From Terribium retamae (GTDB lineage Bacteria > Pseudomonadota > Alphaproteobacteria > Rhizobiales > Rhizobiaceae): a stretch of DNA of 64,000 nucleotides. Positions 27,595-36,917 of this stretch are shown here, piece by piece. The stretch is from positions 186,001 through 250,000 of the forward strand of contig NZ_JAKREW010000001.1 of assembly GCF_022347545.1 (NCBI RefSeq), written 5' to 3'. A model generated the notes under the pieces. It was not told where the DNA came from, made no database searches, and worked only from the letters and a program-made list of their open reading frames with translations. The position numbers were made by a program, and so were the translations under genes. Position 1 is the first letter of the stretch. Each line of letters begins with the position of its first letter.

Positions 27595-28684
27595 CCCCGC
27601 TGGCGAGCTTATCCCGGTCACCGTCCTTACCGGCTTCCTCGGCTCCGGCAAGACGACGTTGCTCAACCGACTGCTCAAGGAACCGTCACTCGCGGGTGCA
27701 GCCGTCATCGTCAACGAGTTCGGTGAGATCGGGCTCGACCACCTGCTGATCGAGGCCAGCGAAGAGCAGTTCCAGTTGCTCGACAATGGCTGTGTGTGCT
27801 GCACGGTGCGTGGTGATCTGGTCGAGACGCTGAAGACCTTGCATAGGCGGGCCACTGACGGCGAGTTACCGGAACTCAGCCGCGTCGTGATCGAAACCAC
27901 AGGCCTGGCCGATCCCGCGCCGATCCTGCACACGCTGATCGCGGAACAGGAACTCGCTGGCCGCTACTACATCGCCGGCGTGGTCACAACGGTCGATGCC
28001 GTCAACGGACCGGCGACGCTCGAACGTCACGCTGAAGCCGCCAAGCAAGTGGCGGTGGCGGATCGTCTGATCGTCACCAAGGCTGATCTTGTTGACGGCT
28101 GGAAAGTAGATGAACTGCAACACAAGTTGGCGGCACTCGCGCCAGCTGCCGAACGCTGTCTCGTGGCGGACGTGGCGCTGGCAACCTTACTCGACGCCGA
28201 AACGCTGGGTTCTGAAGCGCGCGCGGATCAGGTCGCTGCCTGGTTCGACAGGGCAGCGCAGTCGATCCACGATCATGAATGCGGGCCGGATTGCGATCAC
28301 CATGATCATCATCATCACCACCATCATCATGATGATCATGGCCACCATCACGGTATCCAGTCCTACAGCTTTGTCATCGACGAACCGGTGGAATGGGCAG
28401 CCTTCGCAACATGGTTGGACTACATCGCAGCATTGAAGGGAGAGGACCTTCTTCGCCTCAAAGGCCTGGTCCGTGTCGCCGACGACCTCGATCGGCCGCT
28501 GGTTCTGCATGGCGTACAGCATGTGTTTCATCCGCCGACCAGGTTGGAGGCTTGGCCATCGCCGGATCGTCGCACGCGGCTTGTCTTCATCGTGCGCGAC
28601 ATCGCGCGCGAAACCATAGAACGGACGCTTGCGAAGTTTGCCGGAGTTCGCCTCGCGAAAACCGAGGAAAGGCATGCCGCATAG
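27581..28684 (+). CDS. CobW/COG0523 family G3E GTPase metallochaperone with His-rich loop
   Basis: A 367-residue GTPase of the COG0523 group: Walker [13 protein letters not shown] at about residue 16, the metal-binding CxCC motif [12 protein letters not shown], a TKAD guanine-specificity motif, and a C-terminal CobW_C domain from about residue 265. Between the domains (about 230-258) lies a histidine/aspartate-rich loop with runs of up to eight His, which would bind zinc or a similar metal. ATG 27581 is preceded by AAGGG and overlaps the amidohydrolase end by 14 bases. Members of this group insert or traffic metals for particular target enzymes; here the target is probably the amidohydrolase encoded just upstream. 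Confidence 0.9.
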   Translation: MSEPDPAGELIPVTVLTGFLGSGKTTLLNRLLKEPSLAGAAVIVNEFGEIGLDHLLIEASEEQFQLLDNGCVCCTVRGDLVETLKTLHRRATDGELPELSRVVIETTGLADPAPILHTLIAEQELAGRYYIAGVVTTVDAVNGPATLERHAEAAKQVAVADRLIVTKADLVDGWKVDELQHKLAALAPAAERCLVADVALATLLDAETLGSEARADQVAAWFDRAAQSIHDHECGPDCDHHDHHHHHHHHDDHGHHHGIQSYSFVIDEPVEWAAFATWLDYIAALKGEDLLRLKGLVRVADDLDRPLVLHGVQHVFHPPTRLEAWPSPDRRTRLVFIVRDIARETIERTLAKFAGVRLAKTEERHAA

Positions 28685-28714
28685 CAAATCAACTAACGAA
28701 GGGGAGAGAGAAAA

Positions 28715-29899
28715 ATGCACTGGAAATCAGCTTTGCTTTCTGGCGTCTTTGCCGCGATCGGCATCGGCGCGCTGACGGGTGGCGCAGCCGCTGCCGGCCC
28801 GACCTGCACCGACGGCACCATCAAGGTCGGTGCGGTCTCGACCATCACCGGGCCTGCCGACTTCAGCGAGGTGCCGAAGGCGACGCAAGCCGCGTTTGAT
28901 GCCGTCAACGCCGCCGGCGGCCTCAATGGCTGCAAGATCGAATACACCATTGCCGATGACAAGGCGGATCCGGCCGTAGCCGCGCAGGCCGCGCGCGACC
29001 TGATCGACAACAAAGAAGCAGTCGCACTGGTTGGTTCGGGCAGCCTGCTCGACTGCGCTGTCAACGCCGTCAACTACAACCGCAAGAAAATCTCGTCGGT
29101 TCAGGGTCTTGGCGTCGACGCTGCATGTTTTTCTTCACCCAGCGTCGCTCCCGTCAATGTCGGTCCGCTCACGCTGTCGACAGCCATGGGCTACTACGCC
29201 ACCAATGTGCTGAAGAGCCAGAAGTTCTGCGCTTTCTTCATCATCATCGGCGGCACCCAGGAAGCCTACAAGAAGGGTATCGAAGACTGGGAAAAGATCA
29301 GCGGTCAGAAGGTGCATCTGCTTGACCTCACCTTGCCTTTCCAAGGCGATCTCACGCCGTATGTCATCAAGGCGCGTGATGCAGGCTGCGACACTGTGTT
29401 GACCAATCAGGTCGAGCCGCAGGTGGTGCAGTTGATCAAGACGGTGGATGCCCAGAAGATTACCGGCATCAACTGGCTGTTCCTGGCGCCCGGCTACACG
29501 GTACAGGTGGCCAAAGCACTCGCGGATACCAAGCAGCCGATCTATGTCGGCACCGAGTGGGAGCCTTTCACCGAAACCGGTTCGGCCGCCAACGCGCAGT
29601 GGATCGCCGACATGAACAAGGCCGGCCGGCCGCTCACCGCTTTCTCGCAAGGGGGTTACCTGGCTGCCAAGATATTCCTCAAGGTGATCGAGGGCATCGA
29701 CGGTGAGGTGACGCGCGAAAGCGTGACCAAGGCGCTTCTGGAAATGAAGCCGATCTCGGATCCGCTCGCCGGCTCGCCTTACGTATTCGGTGAAGCAAAG
29801 ACCCATTCGCCGATGCGCGCTACCAAGGTCATGAAGCTCGAAAACGGGGCTTGGAAGGTGGAAACACCTGAATGGGTCGTGCTTCCTGATGCAAAGTAG
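28715..29899 (+). CDS. Liv-type ABC transporter, periplasmic substrate-binding protein (second system)
   Basis: A 394-residue LivK-family binding protein with a signal peptide (about 1-28, ending near GGAAAAGP). The mature part begins TCTDGTIKVGAVSTITGPADFSE. Four cysteines in the first 130 mature residues could form two disulfides, unlike the binding protein of the first island. It follows the CobW gene after 30 bases and precedes its own permeases, so it belongs to the IclR-controlled operon. The ligand is presumably the nitrogen compound handled by the operon. Confidence 0.9.
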   Translation: MHWKSALLSGVFAAIGIGALTGGAAAAGPTCTDGTIKVGAVSTITGPADFSEVPKATQAAFDAVNAAGGLNGCKIEYTIADDKADPAVAAQAARDLIDNKEAVALVGSGSLLDCAVNAVNYNRKKISSVQGLGVDAACFSSPSVAPVNVGPLTLSTAMGYYATNVLKSQKFCAFFIIIGGTQEAYKKGIEDWEKISGQKVHLLDLTLPFQGDLTPYVIKARDAGCDTVLTNQVEPQVVQLIKTVDAQKITGINWLFLAPGYTVQVAKALADTKQPIYVGTEWEPFTETGSAANAQWIADMNKAGRPLTAFSQGGYLAAKIFLKVIEGIDGEVTRESVTKALLEMKPISDPLAGSPYVFGEAKTHSPMRATKVMKLENGAWKVETPEWVVLPDAK

Positions 29900-29957
29900 C
29901 CGCTGACTGAAGGGCGGCCGACATGTCTGCCATCCTCCTTTTCATTCGGGATCATCG

Positions 29958-30813
29958 ATGAACTCGTTTCTCACACCCGCCATTGCGGGACTGACGGCAG
30001 GCGGCACCTATGCGCTGCTCGGCGTCTGCGCTGTCTTCACCTACCGGCTCGTCGCCGTCGTCAATTTCACCGGCGCCGCGATCGGCTCGGCCGGCACCTT
30101 TGCGCTGATTGCCTTGACCGAAGGCGGCTATCCGACCTTTCCGTCGGTCATTGCCGGAATCCTGGTCGGTGCCGCGGTCGGCGTGTTGATCGGCTTCATC
30201 ATGACGCGCTGGTTCGCGGAAGCGAACCCGTCGACCAAGGCAGCGGTCACGGCTGCCCTGTTAGTCGGCTTGATCGCGATCGGTCTCAGATTGACCGGTG
30301 GCCAGCACCCGCGCGTCATGCCGGACCTGTTTCCGGGTTCCGCGTTTCGCATGGCGGGTGTCGAGGTGACGATCGCTTCCGTGCTCACCATCGGCCTTGC
30401 GATCCTTTTCACCGTGCTGTCCGATCTCTTTCTCAGCCGCACCCGCATCGGCCTGCATCTGCGCGCATTGTCGGACCGGCCGCTGGCCGCCGAACTCATC
30501 GGCGTGAAGGTGAGGCTGTTGTCGCTGCTGGTATGGGGTGCCACCGGCGCCTTCACCACCTTCGCGCTGATGATCATCGCGCCGCAGCGCTCGCCGAATT
30601 TCATGACGCTCAGCCTATTGGTGGTACCGGCGCTGGCAGCGGCGCTCGTTGGACTGTTCCGCAGCTTCTGGCTGACGCTGGCCGGCGGCATTCTGCTCGG
30701 TGTGCTGGAAGGATTGGCGAGCTCGGTCGACTCGATCGCCCAATATCGCAGCGCCATTCCCTTCCTGGTCATCCTGGCCGTGCTTCTGTGGTCGCAAAGG
30801 GAGGCCCGCTGGG

Positions 30814-30827
<14 letters not shown>
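29958..30827 (+). CDS. Liv-type ABC transporter permease (LivH-like, second system)
   Basis: A 289-residue inner-membrane permease with about eight hydrophobic segments, beginning TPAIAGLTAGGTYALLGVCAVFTYRLVAVVNF, the LivH pattern. It overlaps the following gene by 14 bases. Sequence similarity to the LivH-like protein at 18960 is low, so the two transporters are not a local duplication. Confidence 0.9.
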
Positions 30828-32522
<1,695 letters not shown>

Positions 32523-32526
<4 letters not shown>

Positions 32527-33215
32527 GTGAGCTTGTCATTTCCTCGCTGTCGATCAGCCGTTCCGAACTGCCGGTCGTCACCGAGATCAATGCCCGTGTC
32601 GAAAGTGGCTCGATCAGTGTTGTGCTGGGTGCGAACGGTGCCGGCAAGACGACGTTGCTCGAAGGGCTTTCCGGCATCATTCCGGTAGCGAGCGGAACCA
32701 TCGCCATCGACGGTCATGAAATCCAGACGGCCCGGCCAGGCCAACGCTCGCGCGAGGGCTTGGCGCATGTCGAACAGGGTCGAACCATCTTCAGTCAGCT
32801 GACCACAGAGGAGAACATGAAGGTGGCGCTGCGCGACGGCAGCGATCTCTCCGAAGCATACGGTCTGTTTCCGGAGTTGATGCAGCGCCGCAGCGTACGC
32901 GCCGGGCTTCTATCTGGTGGCGAGCAGCAAATGCTGGTCATCGCCCGAGCATTGTTGACGCGGCCGAAGGTGCTGATGATAGACGAAATGTCGGCGGGGC
33001 TTGCTCCGGTCATCGTCTCGCGACTGATGGCAGCCGTGCGCAAACTGGCCGATGCCGGTCTTGCCGTACTTCTGGTCGAGCAATTCGCAGCTCTGGCTCT
33101 CGGCATCGGCAACCGCGCTTATGTTCTGCGCCGAGGCCGTGTCGTCTATGATGGCGACTGCAAGACTTTGCTGCGCTCGCCGGACGAGCTGCACAGGCTG
33201 TACCTTGGAGGATAA
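32523..33215 (+). CDS. Liv-type ABC transporter ATP-binding protein (LivF-like, second system)
   Basis: A 230-residue ATPase with Walker A GANGAGKTT, signature LSGGEQQMLVIARA, Walker B VLMIDEMSAGLAP and H-loop LVEQFAALA. It starts with an ATGA overlap and is the last gene of the second catabolic operon. Paired with the signature-poor LivG domain of the preceding fusion, it probably supplies the intact signature motif of one composite ATP site. Confidence 0.91.
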
Positions 33216-33235
33216 AAGACGTCTCCAATAACAGG

Positions 33236-33589
33236 CTAGTTGCGAGGTGCCATACTCTCTTGGAATTGTGTCATCGTCTCACATGCAAGATCGTCGCTGT
33301 CGGTAGGTGATCCTGCCATCGGGGCCTTGGCAATGGCATCAATATACTTCTGCGCTTCGTCCGACGGCATTCCCGCGTTTACGAGCTCTGAGGACGTTAT
33401 CCGACTGATCGAAGTGAAGAGAACAGGGTCATCTTTCGTTCGACCGCATTGACGATATGACATGATCAGCCAACTGACGGCGTTCTTCAAGTTTTCTTGC
33501 TGAAGAAGAGCAGGATTTGCCGCTTCTTGAGCCAAGCTCGCCTGAGTTGTCAGGCTTAGAAATATTACGAACCAACTTAGTCGACGCAT
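33236..33589 (-). CDS. Small secreted protein of unknown function
   Basis: A 117-residue protein with a clear signal peptide (MRRLSWFVIFLSLTTQASLA, cleavage likely before QEAANP). The mature part of about 97 residues is helical-looking and has two cysteines (in YRQCGRTK and DLACETM) that could form one disulfide. No family was recognised. ATG 33589 has GGAGGGG six bases ahead. The base composition is visibly richer in A+T than the neighbouring genes, suggesting a different origin. It lies downstream of a terminator that ends the PRC-barrel transcript, so it is probably transcribed on its own. Confidence 0.7.
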   Translation of the reverse strand: MRRLSWFVIFLSLTTQASLAQEAANPALLQQENLKNAVSWLIMSYRQCGRTKDDPVLFTSISRITSSELVNAGMPSDEAQKYIDAIAKAPMAGSPTDSDDLACETMTQFQESMAPRN

Positions 33590-33681
33590 TAGGCCCCTCC
33601 ACCTTTTGCGTCAAGAATAAATCGAAAGCCTCTCTGAAAAGCAAGCCTAGTTTAGTTGGACCAAAAGTCGTCAATGATAGC

Positions 33682-33712
33682 AAAAAATCTGGCCCGGATA
33701 TCCGGGCCAGAT
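33682..33712 (-). terminator. Rho-independent terminator of the PRC-barrel gene
   Basis: A perfect 26-base palindrome (33687-33712, centred on GATATC) follows the PRC-barrel gene by 25 bases and, read on the minus strand, runs into TTTTTT. It is the cleanest terminator in the window. Confidence 0.8.
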
Positions 33713-33737
33713 AAAAGAACTACCATTATTTTACGAA

Positions 33738-34265
33738 TTACTGCGCGGGCGGTGACGCCGTGCCGCTGTCGGCTGGCTTGGCCACGCCTTCAGCGAGCTT
33801 TGTGCGATCAAAGGCCGGCGCGCTGTTGAGTTGGTCCTTGGTCGCCTTCATCACCAACCAGGTCTTGCCGTCGCTGCGCGTAGCCATCTGCAACTGGTTG
33901 GGGCTAACGGCAACATCCTTTTCTCCGACGCCAAGGAAGCCACCAACGCCAACGATGGCGGCTTCTATCTTGCCATCGGCGGTCAGGATCAGGTCGTTGA
34001 CCTCACCGACCGTCGCGGCATCGGCCTTATCGCTTTCATAGACGCTCTGGCCGATGAAATTGGTGGCTAGCACCTGCCCGTCCTTGGGCTGGATTGAACC
34101 AACCGTGTTGGGGTCGGTCCCAGGAGGCGCGGTGAAGACATCCTTGGTCGAAACCGACATCTCGGTTTCGGCGGCGCCACCGGCGTTAGGGGTTGCAGTT
34201 TGCGCAAGCGCAGAACCGCCGATCAACAGCGCGCATGTCGCGCCCAAAAGTGCCGTTTTCATCAT
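33738..34265 (-). CDS. PRC-barrel domain protein, exported
   Basis: A 175-residue protein with a signal peptide (MMKTALLGATCALLIGGSALA) and a single PRC-barrel domain (about residues 75-155), recognisable from VLATNFIGQSVYESDKADAATVGEVNDLILTADGKIEAAIVGVGGFLGVGEKDVAV. PRC barrels are small beta folds found in photosynthetic reaction centres, RimM and many stress-linked periplasmic proteins of rhizobia; the function of this type is not known. The frame is open upstream, but ATG 34265 has AAGGAG seven bases ahead and begins the signal peptide. A strong terminator follows it. Confidence 0.85.
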   Translation of the reverse strand: MMKTALLGATCALLIGGSALAQTATPNAGGAAETEMSVSTKDVFTAPPGTDPNTVGSIQPKDGQVLATNFIGQSVYESDKADAATVGEVNDLILTADGKIEAAIVGVGGFLGVGEKDVAVSPNQLQMATRSDGKTWLVMKATKDQLNSAPAFDRTKLAEGVAKPADSGTASPPAQ

Positions 34266-34439
34266 GGCTGATCTCCTTTCTGCAGGGGATGCACAATGAA
34301 CCAACGGCATGTGGACGGGATCGTTCCGAAAAGTTGGTCCGATCGAGACCGAGGCATTCAGCAAAGGGTGTAGCGGTTTTTGCGACCGGGATTTGCGTAA
34401 CAGTCATGCCGTTCTCGTGTTCCGCAAAAGCAGAAACCT

Positions 34440-35480
34440 CTATGTCAATCCATGTCGGACGAGGTGGCGCACGACGGGCGAGAACATGTCCTGGCTGATG
34501 TAATTTCCGACATTGGTCTTCTGGAACAGGCCTTCGGCCAAGGCTGCGTCCCGTACAACGGGGATACCGGCTGCCTGCGATTGGGCGATCATATCAGTCG
34601 CGGTGCGGCCTAGGCCTTTGGCCACCACTGTCGGAACAGGCGTTTCGCCTTTGATATAGCGCAAGCCCACCGCCTGCTCATTTCCGGCAAAGACCATGAC
34701 TGCATTCTGGATACCCAGTCGCGCCGGCTGCTGGACGGCCTCACGACGCTGACGCCGCTGCTCCTGACGGATGAGCGGATCGCCTTCCATATCCTTCTGC
34801 TCGCGCTTGTATTCGGTGGTGGTCATGCGCATGTCGCGCCGGAACAGCCAACGCTGCAAGGGCATGTCCAGAATACCGATCACAAGAAAGGCCAGCGCGG
34901 CCGAAACGCCGACCGGTATCATCACCCCCCACAGCATTGGCTCCATACAGCCGAAGCCACATCCCGGCGCTTCGAACAGCGGTTGCAGCCACTGCACCAA
35001 GATCACGACGAACAAGGCGGAGAGGAAGATCAGCTTCGCCAAGCCTTTCACGAACTCGACCACGTTGCGCAATGACATGATCTTCTGCAGGCTCTTGGCC
35101 GGGTTTATGTGCTCGAACTGCGGCTTGATGGTCTCGAAGGAAAAGACAGGCCCGAACGTCGACAGCATGCCGAAGATGATGGTGACCACGACCACGATGC
35201 CAACCAAAGGGGCCGTGACATACATGAGCAGGAAAACGGCATGCCGGCTGCTGCGCGGCAAGATCTCGCCAAAAGGGACGTCGTAATCGGTTATGGTGGC
35301 GACCAGTTCCGAAAAGTGCGCCGAGGCCTGGGGCCAAATGAGATAGATATAAGCAAGGGCAGCGCACAGGCCAAAGGCCGAAACAAAGTCACGGCTTTGC
35401 GATACCTGCCCCTTGCGTTTGGCATCGCGCAGCTTCTTGTCGGACGCCGGAAGTCGTTTTTCCTCAGCTTCGTCGGCCAT
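34440..35480 (-). CDS. sctU: Type III secretion export-gate switch protein SctU, without NPTH motif
   Basis: A 346-residue homologue of SctU/YscU/RhcU. Four membrane helices (about 30-50, 80-105, 140-165, 185-205) are followed by the conserved linker TTTEYKREQKDMEGDPLIRQEQRRQRRE and the cytoplasmic switch domain (VGLRYIKGETPVPTVVAKG, AGIPVV, ALAEGLF, VGNYISQDMF). In other SctU/FlhB proteins this domain cuts itself at Asn-Pro in NPTH, giving V-x-x-x-NPTH-x-A-V; here the same positions read VMVFAGNEQAVGLRY, so Ala265-Gly266-Asn267-Glu268 replace NPTH. Self-cleavage by the known mechanism is therefore not expected. It is the last gene of the minus-strand T3SS operon, separated from the TPR lipoprotein gene by 119 bases with a palindrome. 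Confidence 0.93.
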   Translation of the reverse strand: MADEAEEKRLPASDKKLRDAKRKGQVSQSRDFVSAFGLCAALAYIYLIWPQASAHFSELVATITDYDVPFGEILPRSSRHAVFLLMYVTAPLVGIVVVVTIIFGMLSTFGPVFSFETIKPQFEHINPAKSLQKIMSLRNVVEFVKGLAKLIFLSALFVVILVQWLQPLFEAPGCGFGCMEPMLWGVMIPVGVSAALAFLVIGILDMPLQRWLFRRDMRMTTTEYKREQKDMEGDPLIRQEQRRQRREAVQQPARLGIQNAVMVFAGNEQAVGLRYIKGETPVPTVVAKGLGRTATDMIAQSQAAGIPVVRDAALAEGLFQKTNVGNYISQDMFSPVVRHLVRHGLT

Positions 35481-35507
35481 GCAAGGAGCCTCTCGGGCTT
35501 TCCTTCG

Positions 35508-35541
35508 CTAGAGCGTTTCCGTTTTCACCGAAACGCCCTAG
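35508..35541. repeat. Intergenic palindrome upstream of sctU
   Basis: CTAG-a-GCGTTTC and GAAACGC-c-CTAG form long matching arms around a ten-base loop. This TAGAGCGTTTC form is familiar from memory as a dispersed intergenic element of rhizobia. It lies between the TPR lipoprotein gene and sctU and could affect sctU levels. Confidence 0.5.
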
Positions 35542-35599
35542 CTTTTATTTTGCGCAATTGCGGACACAAAACCGCTGCACAGTTTTTGCTGGATTTGCT

Positions 35600-36403
35600 C
35601 TAACCGAGGACCGAACCCAGAGCCTGTGCCTTGGCTTGAGTGCTTCCCTTGGCACGAATGGACTGGGCTTGCGACAACAGCTTGTTGATTTCCTGCGTCG
35701 GCAAGCCGACTGGTGGTGCTGCCCTGACCTGGTCGCCCTGACCCAGCAGGCCGTAGACGATCACGGCGTTGCGTTTGTGGTGCAGTTGGGCGTTGGATGC
35801 ACTGACAAGCTTCTGCGCCAATGGCAGTGCCACGCCTGCATTGCCTTCGAGACCAGCCGCAAGCGCCATGTTGGTTTCGATATCGAGGTCGCCCGGTGCC
35901 ATCTTGAGCGCCTGACCGAAGGTCACCTGTGCTTCCTGCGTGTGTCCGGAAAGCGTCTGGGCCACGCCCAATCGATTGTAGGAGCTACTCGTGTTGACCA
36001 GTGGTGCCGCTTGGGCCAGTGCCCGCATTCCGGCGTTGTAGTCACCGGATTCCATCATCGCGGAGCCCAGGCCTAACATGGCTTCGCCGTTGTTCGGCGC
36101 CTTTGCAAGCGCTGCTTCATAGGCCTTGGCAGCTTGGGCTGGATAACCGGCGCGCATATAGGCGTCCCCGGTTTTCACATAGGCGCTCGGCCTGGCGTCC
36201 GGCAGGGCGGCAGCCTTTTGATAGAGTGCGATCGCCGTGCCGCTTTCGCCTCGCTTTTCGATGTCGTCGGCGAGCTTGATCAGACGTTCCGACGGTGAGG
36301 CCGGCGCGGCCGCCTTTGGATTGGTTGCGCTATGATTGCCTGTCTGGCATCCCGCCAATGCAAGGACCGCCAAAGCCGGCAGGAACATTGTACGCATATC
36401 CAT
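35600..36403 (-). CDS. TPR lipoprotein, TadD-like, in the T3SS operon
   Basis: A 267-residue lipoprotein: signal sequence with lipobox LALAGC (lipidated Cys about 19), then tetratricopeptide repeats from about residue 40 to 220 (for example AIALYQKAAALPDARPSAYVKTGDAYMRAGYPAQAAKAYEAALAKAP). The size, lipidation and TPR pattern fit TadD, the outer-membrane TPR lipoprotein of Tad pili, or a PilF-type pilotin that helps a secretin assemble. It follows a CpaC-type secretin and a CpaD-like lipoprotein gene in the same operon, so assembly of that secretin is the best guess. No Tad ATPase, pilin or platform gene is present. Confidence 0.8.
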   Translation of the reverse strand: MDMRTMFLPALAVLALAGCQTGNHSATNPKAAAPASPSERLIKLADDIEKRGESGTAIALYQKAAALPDARPSAYVKTGDAYMRAGYPAQAAKAYEAALAKAPNNGEAMLGLGSAMMESGDYNAGMRALAQAAPLVNTSSSYNRLGVAQTLSGHTQEAQVTFGQALKMAPGDLDIETNMALAAGLEGNAGVALPLAQKLVSASNAQLHHKRNAVIVYGLLGQGDQVRAAPPVGLPTQEINKLLSQAQSIRAKGSTQAKAQALGSVLG

Positions 36404-36454
36404 CTCTCCCCATTCAGCCTCTGTTTTTGCTCGCCTGCACCGACCCGAATTGCC

Positions 36455-36907
36455 TTAATTCGTCGGGAGGCGAGGGGCATCCCCACTGAAAGCTCCGCCA
36501 AGCGGCTCTGACGGCTGCTCTCCCTCGAGATAGCGGCGCGCGGCGCGCGCGGTTGGCGCTGCTGCAGCAGGCCCCATGCGACGCCCCTCGACGAGGTCGC
36601 GCTGGCTCTCGACCATACGCTGCAAATTGTAGGCATTGGCGCAGCCGGGTGGCAGATGCGAGCCGACGCCAGAAATCTGCGTCAAGCTGGCGGATGACGC
36701 AGACGGAGGATTGTCGTCGTCAACCGGTTCGTTCAGGCACGCATTGGGTGCAAGAATTGAGCCGGAGGTGCTCTTGTCCGATCCGCCTGGACCGGTCGCG
36801 ACATAGCTGTAGCCTGGGGAATAATCCTGTTCCGGCTTTGCGTTGCCGACGCAACCGCACAAGAAGATGGTCGGGACGATGAGTTGCAAGGCGCTCGACA
36901 TTCGCAT
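36455..36907 (-). CDS. CpaD-like lipoprotein of Tad pilus type, in the T3SS operon
   Basis: A 150-residue lipoprotein with lipobox LCGC (Cys about 19), a low-complexity middle and a C-terminal segment reading LPPGCANAYNLQRMVESQRDLVEGRRMGP, which resembles CpaD (GCANxxNLxxMVxxPxDLxxGR). CpaD is a small outer-membrane-associated lipoprotein of Tad/Cpa pilus systems. This one is shorter than typical CpaD and keeps mainly the C-terminal motif. It lies 10 bases behind the CpaC-type secretin gene, as in tad loci, but inside a type III operon. Confidence 0.72.
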   Translation of the reverse strand: MRMSSALQLIVPTIFLCGCVGNAKPEQDYSPGYSYVATGPGGSDKSTSGSILAPNACLNEPVDDDNPPSASSASLTQISGVGSHLPPGCANAYNLQRMVESQRDLVEGRRMGPAAAAPTARAARRYLEGEQPSEPLGGAFSGDAPRLPTN

Positions 36908-36917
36908 CGCGGATCTC

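Noticed and set aside
28299..28352. CAT/GAT microsatellite-like DNA
   Set aside because: It is explained by the His/Asp-rich metal-binding loop of the CobW-type protein; it is in frame and of a kind known in that family.
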